A DNA stretch of 64,000 nt from Candidatus Saccharimonadota bacterium (GCA_017545485.1 JAFWMY010000014.1:1-64000), one strand, 5' to 3'; numbered from the stretch's first letter, positions 1-9,477 are shown. A program made the numbers and translations. Notes: generated by a model not told the origin, from the sequence alone.

Positions 1-228
1 AGCAGTAGTAACAATAGCAATAGTAATGGAACTAGCAACAACAGTAGCAACTCATCTTCTAGTTCACAAAACAGTAATTCCTCGTCTACACAACAAAATA
101 CCGTGAACACCGATGCCGATGAAACTGAATCTACTAAAGTAGATAATACAACTAATGAAGCCGACGAAACCGAACCCGTAGATAATACTGGCACAAATAC
201 GACTACTCCAGATTCTTTGGCGGAATAA
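1..228 (+). CDS. C-terminal end of a Ser/Asn/Thr-rich (probably surface) protein, 5' truncated
   Basis: Frame 1 is open from the first base of the window to a TAA at 226-228, giving 75 residues. The first half is almost only Ser and Asn with some Gln and Thr; the second half is acidic and Thr-rich (Asp-Glu-Thr-Glu repeats). There is no membrane segment or sorting signal before the stop. Low-complexity linkers of this kind also occur near the C-terminus of the giant surface protein at 49624-55662, so this is probably the tail of another exported protein. The family cannot be told because the main part lies outside the window. Confidence 0.7.
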   Translation, partial: SSSNNSNSNGTSNNSSNSSSSSQNSNSSSTQQNTVNTDADETESTKVDNTTNEADETEPVDNTGTNTTTPDSLAE

Positions 229-233
229 TTTAA

Positions 234-262
234 TTGACACAGTAGCTGATATATTGTAAAAT
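234..262 (+). promoter_or_regulatory. metG promoter, leaderless type
   Basis: TTGACA at 234-239, a 17-base spacer and TAAAAT at 257-262 form a near-consensus sigma70-type promoter. The -10 box ends 7 bases before the metG ATG at 270, so transcription should begin at or one base before the start codon. No Shine-Dalgarno can fit. Confidence 0.8.
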
Positions 263-269
263 TGTTTTT

Positions 270-1694
270 ATGAAACATACTTATATTACGACTGCGATTC
301 CTTATTTGAATGGTGATCCACATATTGGGCATGCGGTAGATTATTGTTTGGCAGATGTTTTTGCAAGGTATTCACGCCTTAAAGGTGATGAAGTAAAGTT
401 TCAAGCTGGAACGGATGAACATGGTAATAAGATTTTTCAGAAAGCAAAAGAACTTGGAGTACCAGTTGAAGAATACGTGCAAGGTAATGTAGATAAATTT
501 AAAGATTTTATTGCAAAACTTAACGCAAGCTATACGGATTTTGTCAGAACGACTGATAAGCAACACGAAAAACGCGTGCAAGAAATTTGGTTAAAACTAA
601 AGGAACATATCTATAAAGCGGGATATGAAGGTTGGTATTGTACTGGATGCGAAAGATATGTTACTGAAAAAGAATGCAAAGAAAATAATGGTGTTTGTCC
701 CGATCATCAAAAACCATATGAAAAATTAAAGGAAGAAAATTATTATTTTAGAATTAGTGATTTTAAAGATAAAATTCGTCAAGCGATTGAGTCTGACGAA
801 ATGGTAATATTGCCTGAATTTCGCAAAAAAGAAATATTAAAGTTATTAGACGAGTCACCAGATGTTTCTGTTTCTCGTCCTGTATCACAACTAACGTGGG
901 GAGTGCCGGTACCGGATGATGAGTCGCAGGTGATGTACGTATGGGTGGATGCGTTATCTAATTATTTAACTGTGATAGGCTATCCTGATGATAACGATTA
1001 TAGTGTTTGGTGGCCAGCGTCAGTTCAAATTGTTGGTAAAGATATTTTGAGATTCCATGCGATTCTTTGGCCAGCAATGTTAATGGGGCTTGGATTAAAT
1101 CTCCCGAAAGTAATTCTTTCACATGGGATGATTCTAGCCGATGGTCAAAAAATGTCTAAATCTGTGGGGAATGTAGTTAACCCTTTGGAAGTTCTGGACA
1201 AATATGGATTGGATGCGTTTCGTTATTATTTCTTAAGACACGTTGACACTTTTTCTGATTCGGATTTTACTTGGCAAAAATATGATGAGGCATATAACAA
1301 TGAGCTTGCAAATGATTTAGGTAATCTCGTGCAGCGTTTAGCTACTTTAGCACAGAAAAATAATTTAGTTTTAGAAAAAAGAGCGAATATTGGTTTTTCG
1401 GCCGAATATCAGAAATATATGGAGAGTTTTGAGTTTTCGCGAGCATTTGATTATGTTTGGGATAAAATTCAAAACCTGAATAAAAGAATTGATGATGAAA
1501 AACCTTGGATGTTAGCTAAAAATAATGAAACAGAAAAATTAAATGTCTGTCTTAATGATTTAATAAATGACTTACTTGAGGCAAACTATGAATTAAGCGT
1601 GTTTTTGCCAAATGCGGCCGATAAAATTTTTGAAGTTTTTGGTGATTCAATTAAACCGCCTGAGACTCCGCTTTTTCCGAAGACAAAAAAATAA
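270..1694 (+). CDS. metG: Methionyl-tRNA synthetase
   Basis: Charges tRNA-Met with methionine in the cytoplasm. The class I motif HIGH lies at residues 18-21 and KMSKS near residue 295. A zinc knuckle is retained (Cys124, Cys127, Cys143, His146, the CxxC...CPxH pattern). At 474 residues it is compact: the catalytic core and anticodon-binding helical domain are present but there is no C-terminal tRNA-binding (EMAP-like) domain. The start at 270 is fixed by the promoter just upstream. The stop codon is part of a bidirectional terminator shared with the opposite gene. Confidence 0.96.
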   Translation: MKHTYITTAIPYLNGDPHIGHAVDYCLADVFARYSRLKGDEVKFQAGTDEHGNKIFQKAKELGVPVEEYVQGNVDKFKDFIAKLNASYTDFVRTTDKQHEKRVQEIWLKLKEHIYKAGYEGWYCTGCERYVTEKECKENNGVCPDHQKPYEKLKEENYYFRISDFKDKIRQAIESDEMVILPEFRKKEILKLLDESPDVSVSRPVSQLTWGVPVPDDESQVMYVWVDALSNYLTVIGYPDDNDYSVWWPASVQIVGKDILRFHAILWPAMLMGLGLNLPKVILSHGMILADGQKMSKSVGNVVNPLEVLDKYGLDAFRYYFLRHVDTFSDSDFTWQKYDEAYNNELANDLGNLVQRLATLAQKNNLVLEKRANIGFSAEYQKYMESFEFSRAFDYVWDKIQNLNKRIDDEKPWMLAKNNETEKLNVCLNDLINDLLEANYELSVFLPNAADKIFEVFGDSIKPPETPLFPKTKK

Positions 1695-1715
1695 CCCCGC
1701 TAGGGGGTTATTTTT
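1688..1715. terminator. Bidirectional terminator between metG and the aquaporin-like gene
   Basis: AAAATAACCCC pairs with GGGGTTATTTT around a GCTAG loop, with T-runs on both strands. It serves the two convergent genes and overlaps the metG stop codon. Confidence 0.85.
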
Positions 1716-1721
1716 ATGGTT

Positions 1722-2660
1722 TTATTCTTCACCTGATAGTTTTGAAGTGAAATCGGACAAATAGAAACCAATTACACCACCAATCATTGGGAAGAGGGCG
1801 TAAATAGATAAGGCCTGGCAAATGCCGCCTAGAATTTCGCCGAAACTCTCACCAGCAGTTGGGAAGATTTGATACATCATTGCAAGAGCTGGGTTAAAGA
1901 TGAAGTTGTTGTTGAGGCCGAGGAAAGCGGCGGAAACAACATAACCTAACACAACAGCTAATGCTACACCACCTGCTGCGGTTGCTGCAAAGGTAAATAC
2001 GCTTCTTTTGTATTTGAGGGCGCGTGAGAAGAAGAACCCGATAATGATTGCGCCGAGTAATTCAACCATAGTAACAATCCACATACCATTTTCTGCAATT
2101 GCTGACATGGTAGGTACATCATAGGCACTTTCACCGCCAGTTAGGTGGAAGGCATTGAAGATTAGCCAACCAAGCCATGCACCAATTACTTCGGCAATGA
2201 TGTACATAATGCCGCGTGCGACTGACATACGGCGGCTAGCCATCATGCCTACTGTAATAAGCGGGTTGAGACATGCACCAGAAAATGCATAAATTGCAAT
2301 TAAGACTGCAATCATAGCGATTGCGTATGTTGCAATTGTATGAATGCCCATTAGTGATACTGAGAAGAACAATAAAGCTAAGAGCAATGTGCCGATGATT
2401 TCACCAAGCAATGCACCGTAAAACTTGTGGTTTTTGAATACGGTTAAGAAGCTTTCTTTTTCTTCGTATTTGCGTGCAAAGAAACCTGAGAGACAGGATT
2501 TCTTTTTGCTAGTGGAGACTTTTTCCTCGTGTTTAGCCTCTACTTTTTTGGTTTTAGGAGCCTCGAGTTCTGACTTCTTGACAGACTTTGCGGCAGTTTT
2601 TGGTTTGGTCGTTTTAGCCTTGGTAGACTTAGTTGACGCATTCGACTTCTTGGTCGCCAT
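1722..2660 (-). CDS. Aquaporin-like (MIP family) membrane channel with Lys-rich N-terminal extension
   Basis: Residues 1 to about 60 are a cytoplasmic, Lys/Ala/Thr-rich tail resembling histone H1-like tails. The rest has the MIP fold: six hydrophobic segments and two NPA-type half-helices. The first reads NPL (in SGACLNPLITVG), the second NPA (in FNPALAMM). The selectivity-filter arginine that normally follows the second NPA is Leu here, so the substrate may not be simply water or glycerol. The start is set by AAAGGAGG at 2666-2673, five bases upstream, and an extended -10 further up. It is divergent from the small gene at 2747. Family confidence is good; substrate is unknown. Confidence 0.85.
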   Translation of the reverse strand: MATKKSNASTKSTKAKTTKPKTAAKSVKKSELEAPKTKKVEAKHEEKVSTSKKKSCLSGFFARKYEEKESFLTVFKNHKFYGALLGEIIGTLLLALLFFSVSLMGIHTIATYAIAMIAVLIAIYAFSGACLNPLITVGMMASRRMSVARGIMYIIAEVIGAWLGWLIFNAFHLTGGESAYDVPTMSAIAENGMWIVTMVELLGAIIIGFFFSRALKYKRSVFTFAATAAGGVALAVVLGYVVSAAFLGLNNNFIFNPALAMMYQIFPTAGESFGEILGGICQALSIYALFPMIGGVIGFYLSDFTSKLSGEE

Positions 2661-2688
2661 TATTTCCTCCTTTAGTAATATTAATTTA

Positions 2689-2697
2689 ATTATATCA
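2689..2697 (-). promoter_or_regulatory. Promoter of the aquaporin-like gene (extended -10)
   Basis: On the minus strand TGA-TATAAT reads from 2697 to 2689. It is about 28 bases from the start codon, leaving a short leader that carries a strong Shine-Dalgarno. This is the leadered class of gene. Confidence 0.65.
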
Positions 2698-2706
2698 CAG
2701 ATTTCG

Positions 2707-2715
2707 TGTTATAAT
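2707..2715 (+). promoter_or_regulatory. Promoter of the small membrane protein gene (extended -10)
   Basis: TGT-TATAAT at 2707-2715, followed by TTTAGGA at 2734-2740 as ribosome-binding site before the ATG at 2747. It lies back to back with the aquaporin promoter. Confidence 0.65.
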
Positions 2716-2746
2716 AAAAAGAATAATAATTTATTTAGGAAAAAAT

Positions 2747-2983
2747 ATGGGTGTAATTGTAAATAAACAGAATGAGCAAAATGATGAATTGTCGCGAAGG
2801 ATTAACGCTGATCTTAGAGCGAAAGCAATGGAAACTGCAAGCGTAAACGAGGATGGAGATGTTGATTTTGCAGAAGATGCTGATTATTTGAGAGATTTAA
2901 AAAAGACTGGAAAATTTGGTTGGATTTGGGTTGTATTAATTGTACTTGCGGTGATTTCTTTAATTTCTATTATATTTTTGTAG
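2747..2983 (+). CDS. Small tail-anchored membrane protein of unknown function
   Basis: The 78-residue product has a charged, Asp/Glu-rich soluble part (residues 1-55) and one C-terminal hydrophobic helix (about 57-78) ending at the C-terminus, so it should be anchored with its N-terminal part in the cytoplasm. No known family is recognised. A Shine-Dalgarno-like TTTAGGA sits six bases upstream of the start. It precedes the 1029-residue membrane protein at 3016 in the same direction by 32 bases, which suggests a related role, but the downstream gene has its own -10 box. Confidence 0.7.
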   Translation: MGVIVNKQNEQNDELSRRINADLRAKAMETASVNEDGDVDFAEDADYLRDLKKTGKFGWIWVVLIVLAVISLISIIFL

Positions 2984-3000
2984 ATTTAGCATAAGTGGTA

Positions 3001-3006
3001 TATAAT
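3001..3006 (+). promoter_or_regulatory. -10 box of the 1029-residue protein gene
   Basis: TATAAT at 3001-3006, nine bases before the ATG at 3016, with no Shine-Dalgarno between. It predicts a leader of about three bases or none. Confidence 0.65.
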
Positions 3007-3015
3007 ATATAGTAT

Positions 3016-6000
3016 ATGGCTAGTGGGCTGAGCAAAAATGATCCGAATAATGCGGTAATTGATTCTGAAAAGTCTGGTATAAGACCTGGTTTTTTGGGTG
3101 GTAGTGGTGGAGGTGATAAACCGAGTGGGCTTACTGGCGAATCGTCTGATTCTGAAAAAACTGAAAAAGCAAATCAAGCTAAGGCTGAATTTGGTAATGC
3201 GGAAGACGCTGCTGCTGAGCAAGAAGGGGGGCTTTATCATGGCGGCGATGATGTGGAAAGTACACGAGAAAATGAAGAAAAGGCAGGCGGTTACTATTCT
3301 GGTAGTGGCAGACTAGATGCTAGTGAAAAAAAGAAGCTAGGGTTTAAAGGCTTTTTGAAAAAAAAGGGTGGTCCTTTAGGCATTACGGCATTTATTTTAT
3401 TATTTTTCGGTGTTGGCGCGACATCATTTACTACTGGTTCTTTTCAAATTAATGCTTGGAAGGAGAACTTGGATGGAACCTTTGGTATGAATAGTGCAGT
3501 AATTGCAAGAAGATCAAATAATGTAGTGATGAGGCTTCTTGGGCATACTCGCAAGAAGGGGACGAATTCAGTTTTTGATTTAGACAAGACGCCAAAATCA
3601 AAAATTGTGAATAAACTTAAGGAAAAAAATATCTATGTTACTGAATTTTCTGATGCTGATGGCGGTACGGAAAGTCAGTTTAGAGTATTACTTTTTGAAG
3701 ATGCAAATGGTAAAGTAGTACCGATTGTTTCATCTGATGATGATGTGTCTTTTGCAAATAGATTTGTTGGCCAAACAGTTGATGTGTCTGGTGATGGGCA
3801 AAAAATGCTCACAATTACTGAACCAAGCATGACTATGAATAAAGCAATGAGTTCTAATGATAGTTTTAGAAAAAGTTATGATTCTGCAACTTTAACATTT
3901 ACTGGCAAGGTCGCTGGATGGTTTGATAATGTGACTGAATCATTACTGACTAGAATTATAGGTCCGGATGCGCGTAATCAGACTAAAATGGATGATCCGG
4001 ATAAAGAAAAAGTGGAAGAAATGCTGCTGGGCAATAAGAGTAAGGGGGCTGACGATAGTGATATGGAAGCAAGTAATAAAGAAGACACTGATGAAAATGG
4101 GAAAAAGATGTCAGAGATGGAATATGATGACGGGACGGGCAAAACTGTAACATATGATAGTGTTGATGCGGAAAGCGACAGAATCAAGACTGATAGTCCG
4201 TCTTCTGATAGTGTAGGAAAAGGTTTAAGCGCAAGGGCACAAAAGGTTGCGATGCTTAGCGCGAATGCAGGCTGTGCTTTTCTTAAGGGGATTGGAGCAA
4301 TTAGTACTGCTGTTGGGGCAGTGGTTACTACAAATGTTATTAGTTATGCTTCTAAAATACTTGAAACTGCTGACGCAATAAAAGCTGGCTCTGGAAGTGA
4401 AGTAACTCATCTTGTACTTAATAGTCTTAATACTCCAGTTAAATCTGAAAATATGTATGATACTAATGGAAATCCTGTGGATGATATTTATGGTGCAACT
4501 ACGGCTAGTCCTGGATTTAATGCTCCATTTTCGTCAAAAAATACAATTAACGAGAATGATCCCAGTGCTATTTTAGTCAACAAGGAGTATGCTACGAAGA
4601 ATGCTTTAATACAATTAAATGCTGGGTCAGTTGGAAACATCGCTGCTGAAGTTGCGGCTATTGGGAGCGGAATGCAAGCATTTAGGGCATGTAATGCGGC
4701 GCAAGGTATTGCTGGTGCGGTTGACTTTGCTGGGGACATATCTTCTGTTTTTACGTTTGGAATTGCTGGGGCAGTTAAAGAAATAATAAAGGGGGCAATA
4801 CAAGGTGCTGCTCTTGCGCTTGTGATGGTTGGCATAACATCCGTCATTACTGCTATTACTCCTACGGTTGCTCAATGGTTTGCAGGTAAGTTGACTCATG
4901 CTTTTCTAGGCATACCTGGTGGCTATTCGCTATTAAGTGGTACCCATAATATTTATGATAGCAATCTTCAGATGAGTACCGGGAGATATGCTAGTAAAGA
5001 TAATGCAATTGAGGTTTTTGGGCTAACAAAAGATGTAGAAAAGGAATGGGCATATTATGAGCGTGCGACTAGAAGTCCGTTTGATATTACAAGCCAGTAT
5101 ACTTTTCTAGGTAGTATTTATAATTCGGTGCTTCCTATTGTCAATAAATCAACTGCTGGTACGGCATTTACTACAGCCTCTTTATTAGCTGATTTGACTG
5201 GGACTTCAGCTTTAGCATTGGTGAGCCCATCCGTGAGTGCTGCGAACGAAGTTGGTGCCTTTGCCTTCACTTTGGCTAGCGAAAACAATTGTAGCAGTTT
5301 GAAGTCAGTAGACGTGGCTGGCGATTTTGCATGCAATAAATATAGTGGGGCATATGTTAATGAGCTAACGACGATGGATTTGGAGGATAATTACCAAAAT
5401 ATGGCAAGTTATGGGAGCTTTGATGGGGAAGATTCTCATGGAAATCCTAAAGTGAATGTTGATTCTGAATATGCTAAATGGATTATTGCGTGCATGACAA
5501 ATGATGTTCAGCCTGGTAATATGAGCGGAGCGGTGGCAAGTTTTGTGTCTAAAGCAACAAATGGGATTACTAACGGTTCTATTGTTGGGAATGGGATAGT
5601 TAATTTTGGTAGTAACCTTATTCCGTTTGAAGGTATTATAGATGTAGCAGAAGCGGTTCAGGAAGAGACTAATATTCCATGGAACAGTGGTTATGCTTGC
5701 ACTGGCAATACTGACGACTCGGCTCTTAATGAGCGAGTTAAAAGCTATTCAATGTATAATTTAGACCAGAGAGTATTGTATGATATGGGTCTAATTGAAT
5801 CAAATTCAACCATGGCGTTTTTGGAAGATTATTATAAAGAAAATCCAATAGATAATTCGTTTGAAGGGCAGATTGCAAGGATTTCTGGTATGGATAAAGA
5901 GGAAGTGTTAGATACGTTGGCTTTGATTGAATACTATACTTTTGTGGCAAATTATAATCCAACTGAGCGTTTTACTTTTGGTGCTCCTGCCGTGGAAATG

Positions 6001-6105
6001 CAGGATGAATTAAAGTTTGATAACGAAAACACCTTGGCCGGCGATGCAACTTTGCTTAATGCTATTTCATTTGCTGATATAAGGAATCGCACTTTCGCTG
6101 TGTAA
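3016..6105 (+). CDS. Large multi-spanning membrane protein of unknown function
   Basis: The 1029-residue product begins with about 110 residues of Gly/Ser/Glu-rich disordered sequence and a Lys cluster. A transmembrane segment follows at about 117-140, then a long soluble region containing a very acidic stretch (about 320-400). Two hydrophobic Ala/Gly-rich blocks (about 411-450 and 568-622) look like membrane hairpins. The last 400 residues are mostly soluble with scattered cysteines. I do not recognise a domain. The topology is loosely reminiscent of VirB6/TrbL-type secretion components, but no motif supports that. It has its own leaderless-type promoter. Confidence 0.75.
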   Translation: MASGLSKNDPNNAVIDSEKSGIRPGFLGGSGGGDKPSGLTGESSDSEKTEKANQAKAEFGNAEDAAAEQEGGLYHGGDDVESTRENEEKAGGYYSGSGRLDASEKKKLGFKGFLKKKGGPLGITAFILLFFGVGATSFTTGSFQINAWKENLDGTFGMNSAVIARRSNNVVMRLLGHTRKKGTNSVFDLDKTPKSKIVNKLKEKNIYVTEFSDADGGTESQFRVLLFEDANGKVVPIVSSDDDVSFANRFVGQTVDVSGDGQKMLTITEPSMTMNKAMSSNDSFRKSYDSATLTFTGKVAGWFDNVTESLLTRIIGPDARNQTKMDDPDKEKVEEMLLGNKSKGADDSDMEASNKEDTDENGKKMSEMEYDDGTGKTVTYDSVDAESDRIKTDSPSSDSVGKGLSARAQKVAMLSANAGCAFLKGIGAISTAVGAVVTTNVISYASKILETADAIKAGSGSEVTHLVLNSLNTPVKSENMYDTNGNPVDDIYGATTASPGFNAPFSSKNTINENDPSAILVNKEYATKNALIQLNAGSVGNIAAEVAAIGSGMQAFRACNAAQGIAGAVDFAGDISSVFTFGIAGAVKEIIKGAIQGAALALVMVGITSVITAITPTVAQWFAGKLTHAFLGIPGGYSLLSGTHNIYDSNLQMSTGRYASKDNAIEVFGLTKDVEKEWAYYERATRSPFDITSQYTFLGSIYNSVLPIVNKSTAGTAFTTASLLADLTGTSALALVSPSVSAANEVGAFAFTLASENNCSSLKSVDVAGDFACNKYSGAYVNELTTMDLEDNYQNMASYGSFDGEDSHGNPKVNVDSEYAKWIIACMTNDVQPGNMSGAVASFVSKATNGITNGSIVGNGIVNFGSNLIPFEGIIDVAEAVQEETNIPWNSGYACTGNTDDSALNERVKSYSMYNLDQRVLYDMGLIESNSTMAFLEDYYKENPIDNSFEGQIARISGMDKEEVLDTLALIEYYTFVANYNPTERFTFGAPAVEMQDELKFDNENTLAGDATLLNAISFADIRNRTFAV

Positions 6106-6114
6106 TAATAGTTT

Positions 6115-6142
6115 TTGCAAAAAAACTGTTTAGAGGTATAAT
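6115..6142 (+). promoter_or_regulatory. pheS promoter
   Basis: TTGCAA at 6115-6120, 16-base spacer, TATAAT at 6137-6142. The box ends ten bases before the pheS ATG at 6153 and no ribosome-binding site is visible. Confidence 0.7.
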
Positions 6143-6152
6143 AATATAAGAT

Positions 6153-7109
6153 ATGGAAGAAATTAATAAACTAAAGCAAGAATTAAAAAAGATTAATGCT
6201 GAAGCTGCTGGTATTCGTGATTTGCCAACAGAAAAAAGAGCAGAGTTTGGTAAAGCTATAAATGCTAAACGAGCTGCGATTTTGAATAAAATTGCAGAGT
6301 GTGAAAAAGCATTGCTTGACACTGAAGTTTTACCAATTGATGTTACTGCTTGGTCCGGGGTAAATGAACCTTTGCCAGAGTTTTATTCGGCCGAAATGGG
6401 CTCAGCACATCCTTTGATGACTGAACTTGATAGAGTTTGTGATATTTATCAAATGATGGGATTTGATATTTTGGAAGCACGGCAACTAGATGATGAATAT
6501 CATATGTTTGATACTTTAAATTTTGCGAAAGAGCATCCTGCACGAGACGGATATGATACTTTTAGAACAGAAGAGGGCTTAATCCCACCCGCTCATACTT
6601 CTACTATGCAACATCGGGTTTTGAAGCAATTTAAATCTCGTTTAGATAATGATGGCGTTTTGGCTGTAGTAGTGCCTGGCAGGGTATTTCGTAATGAAGA
6701 TGTGGATGCTACACATGAGCATACTTTTTATCAGTGTGAAGGTGTGTATGTTTCGCGAGATTGCAATATGGGACAGATGTTAGGGATTTTACGGGAATTT
6801 TTTGAGAAATATTATGAGCAGAAGTTAAATATACGAACTCAGCCTGGGTATTTCCCATTTACGGAACCGTCTTTGGAATTTATGATTGAAAAACCAAAAG
6901 ATTTAGGCGGGAAAAAAGGTGATTATCTTGAAATGCTAGGTTGCGGGATGATTCACCCAAATGTATTAAAAATGGCCGGTATTAATCCAGAAGAGTTTCA
7001 TGGTTTTGCGTGGGGCGGTGGCATAGATAGATTAGTAATGTTGCGTTATGGATTAGATGATGTGCGGCATTTTGAGTCGGGTAATCTTAATTTCTTGAGG
7101 GAGTTTTAA
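6153..7109 (+). CDS. pheS: Phenylalanyl-tRNA synthetase alpha subunit
   Basis: Catalytic subunit of the alpha2-beta2 enzyme that charges tRNA-Phe. At 318 residues it has a short N-terminal coiled coil (about 1-50) and then the class II core. Visible class II features include the stretch with HPLM and 'RVFRNEDVDATHEHTF' (motif 2) and 'GWGGGIDRLVMLRYG'-type motif 3 (here AWGGGIDRLVMLRYG). The stop is one base from the pheT start, so the subunits are co-translated. The start is supported by the adjacent promoter. Confidence 0.96.
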   Translation: MEEINKLKQELKKINAEAAGIRDLPTEKRAEFGKAINAKRAAILNKIAECEKALLDTEVLPIDVTAWSGVNEPLPEFYSAEMGSAHPLMTELDRVCDIYQMMGFDILEARQLDDEYHMFDTLNFAKEHPARDGYDTFRTEEGLIPPAHTSTMQHRVLKQFKSRLDNDGVLAVVVPGRVFRNEDVDATHEHTFYQCEGVYVSRDCNMGQMLGILREFFEKYYEQKLNIRTQPGYFPFTEPSLEFMIEKPKDLGGKKGDYLEMLGCGMIHPNVLKMAGINPEEFHGFAWGGGIDRLVMLRYGLDDVRHFESGNLNFLREF

Positions 7110-7110
7110 A

Positions 7111-9477
7111 ATGAAGATTAGTTTAAATTGGTTGAAGCAATATGTAACAATTCCTGAAACGGTTTCTAATGAAGAGCTAATACGCTTAATCGGTGCACGC
7201 TTGGTAGAAGTGGAAGGCGTGATTGACGAGTCGTATAAATATGACAATATTTATATTGTTAGAGTGGAAACATGTGAAAAAATTCCGGAGACACATTTAA
7301 CGTTGTGTCATATTAATGCTGGCGGTCCTGAATTAGTGCAGGTTGTTTGTGGCGCTCCGAATGTAAGGGAAGGAATGCTTGCGGTGTGGATTGCGCCCGG
7401 CGCTATTGTGCCAGCTTCTGTACATGAAGATGCGCCATTTGTGATTGGTAAACGAAAAATGCAAGGCTACGAGTCTTGTGGGATGTTGGCGGGTGCCGAT
7501 GAACTAGATTTTGGTGATGACCACAGCGGTATTGTTGAAATTGAACCAGAGACGGCGCAGCCAGGTGATTTATTGGCGGATATATTTGATTTAAACGATT
7601 TAATTTTAGAAATAGAGAACAAATCTTTAACGCATCGTCCGGATTGCTTTGGTGTTATTGGATTTGCTAGGGAAGTAGCAGGAATACTTGGACAAGATTT
7701 TCAATCTGGATTAGCTCGGGGTGCCAATTCTTATATGGTTGAGAGTGTTTCGGCGTCAGCACTTGGTCTGTTTAACCCTGAGTCTTCGTTTGAAACGCAT
7801 TTTAATGCAATGCCGATTAGGATTGATGAAAAAGAGATTTGCCAAAGATATTCTGCCTTGGTCTTACAAAAGCATGGAGAAATGAAGCGTAAATGCTTGA
7901 CGTGGACTGACACAATGCTAGCAAAATCTGGAATGAAGCCAATCAGTCCGATTGTAGATGCGACGAATTATTTAATGCTTCTGACTGGCCAACCTTTGCA
8001 CGCATTTGATTACGATAAATTTGTCGCCGTCTCTAGAACAGATAACCCCGAGATTAAAGTGCGTTTGGCACATTCTGGTGAAAAGTTGGTATTACTTGAC
8101 GCTACGGAAGTTGAACTTTGCGATACAGATATAGTAATTTGTAGTGGTGACATCCCGGTGGCTTTAGCTGGAGCAATGGGTGGTCAATCTACTATGATAG
8201 ATGAAAATACCAAGAATATTATTATTGAATCTGCAACGTTTAGTTTGTTTAATTTGCGTAAAACTCAGATGAAACATGGAATTTTCTCTGAGGCTATAAC
8301 ACGTTTTACAAAAGGTCAGCCGCCATATCAAACCGTTGTGGTTGCCGAAGCCTATGCAAAGATGCTTGGTGATGGTTTTAAGGTAGTGGCCGCAGCAGAC
8401 AATTATCCAAATCCGGAGCAAGAGATTGTTGTAAAAATTACAACAAAAGAAATAAATGATTTATTAGGAACTGAATATGAAGATAATCTAATCATTAAGA
8501 CTCTTGCTAACGTTGGGTTCGTAATTAAGAATAATGAAGGACTTTTGAATATCGTTGTCCCTAAATGGCGAATGGATATTCATATTAAAGAAGATATTAT
8601 TGAAGAAGTTGGACGTTTGCTTGGGTATGACAATATCCAACCTACTTTGCCAATGCATTTTACTGCAAATAAGAATTTGGTTTGGGAAACTAAAAAACAC
8701 ATCCGCAACTTAATGGTCAGATACGGTGCTAATGAAGTTTTGACTTATAGTTTTGTAAGTGAACGATTACTAAAGAAATACGGGCAAGATTGTAACAATT
8801 CATATAAGATTGTAAATTCTATTTCACCGGAGTTGCAGTATTTTAGGCAGTCTGTTGTGCCTAGTTTACTGGAAAAAACATATTTAAATGAGAAATTGCC
8901 AGTTGAAAAATTTGCAATTTATGAAATTAATAAAGTTTATCGGAAAGATGATGGACTAAACGACGAGAATGTACCAAATGAGAGACTTTCGCTCGGATTT
9001 GTGGTAGCAGAACGTAAGAATTCACAGACGGCTTATTATAAAGCAAAGAAATATTTAGCTAAACTATTTGATGAATTTGGTATTAAGATAGAGTTCATGC
9101 CACTGAAGTCTAAGAGCGCTGAGTGCCTGGCTTATGAGCCGAAGAGATCGGCAGAGGTGCTAGTGAATGGTGAATATGCCGGCGTAGTTGGTGAATTTAA
9201 AAATTCAGTGAGAAATGATTTTAAGCTTGCTCCGTATTTGGCTGGTTTTGAAATTGATTTGGACATGTTATTAAATAATATAAATCGTAAAAAATCAATT
9301 GATTTCTCAGATACTAAAGCAGAAGATTTAACGATAACAACTAATAAATCATATTCTGAAGCCTTAAAAGAAGTACAGGCAAAATATCCTGAGGCAATAA
9401 TTGAACCTGGAAGTATTTATCAGGCAGAAAATCAGGAAACCAAGAATATTTCTTTCCATATTATTACTAAAAAGTAA
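7111..9477 (+). CDS. pheT: Phenylalanyl-tRNA synthetase beta subunit
   Basis: The 788-residue partner of PheS has the usual order: N-terminal tRNA-binding OB domain (about 40-150), B3/B4 editing domain (about 210-400), B5 domain, the catalytic-like domain that lost activity, and a C-terminal ferredoxin-fold anticodon-binding domain. It begins one base after the pheS stop. It probably forms a two-gene transcript with pheS, since ftsE downstream has its own promoter. Confidence 0.95.
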   Translation: MKISLNWLKQYVTIPETVSNEELIRLIGARLVEVEGVIDESYKYDNIYIVRVETCEKIPETHLTLCHINAGGPELVQVVCGAPNVREGMLAVWIAPGAIVPASVHEDAPFVIGKRKMQGYESCGMLAGADELDFGDDHSGIVEIEPETAQPGDLLADIFDLNDLILEIENKSLTHRPDCFGVIGFAREVAGILGQDFQSGLARGANSYMVESVSASALGLFNPESSFETHFNAMPIRIDEKEICQRYSALVLQKHGEMKRKCLTWTDTMLAKSGMKPISPIVDATNYLMLLTGQPLHAFDYDKFVAVSRTDNPEIKVRLAHSGEKLVLLDATEVELCDTDIVICSGDIPVALAGAMGGQSTMIDENTKNIIIESATFSLFNLRKTQMKHGIFSEAITRFTKGQPPYQTVVVAEAYAKMLGDGFKVVAAADNYPNPEQEIVVKITTKEINDLLGTEYEDNLIIKTLANVGFVIKNNEGLLNIVVPKWRMDIHIKEDIIEEVGRLLGYDNIQPTLPMHFTANKNLVWETKKHIRNLMVRYGANEVLTYSFVSERLLKKYGQDCNNSYKIVNSISPELQYFRQSVVPSLLEKTYLNEKLPVEKFAIYEINKVYRKDDGLNDENVPNERLSLGFVVAERKNSQTAYYKAKKYLAKLFDEFGIKIEFMPLKSKSAECLAYEPKRSAEVLVNGEYAGVVGEFKNSVRNDFKLAPYLAGFEIDLDMLLNNINRKKSIDFSDTKAEDLTITTNKSYSEALKEVQAKYPEAIIEPGSIYQAENQETKNISFHIITKK

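Noticed and set aside
1-120. CRISPR or simple-repeat DNA at the left edge
   Set aside because: The AGY/AAY repetition is codon-level Ser/Asn low complexity in an open frame, without regular direct repeats and spacers.
4488-4847. Minus-strand open frame opposite the 1029-residue gene
   Set aside because: Shadow frame rich in Ala/Ile/Thr created by the coding bias of the plus-strand gene.
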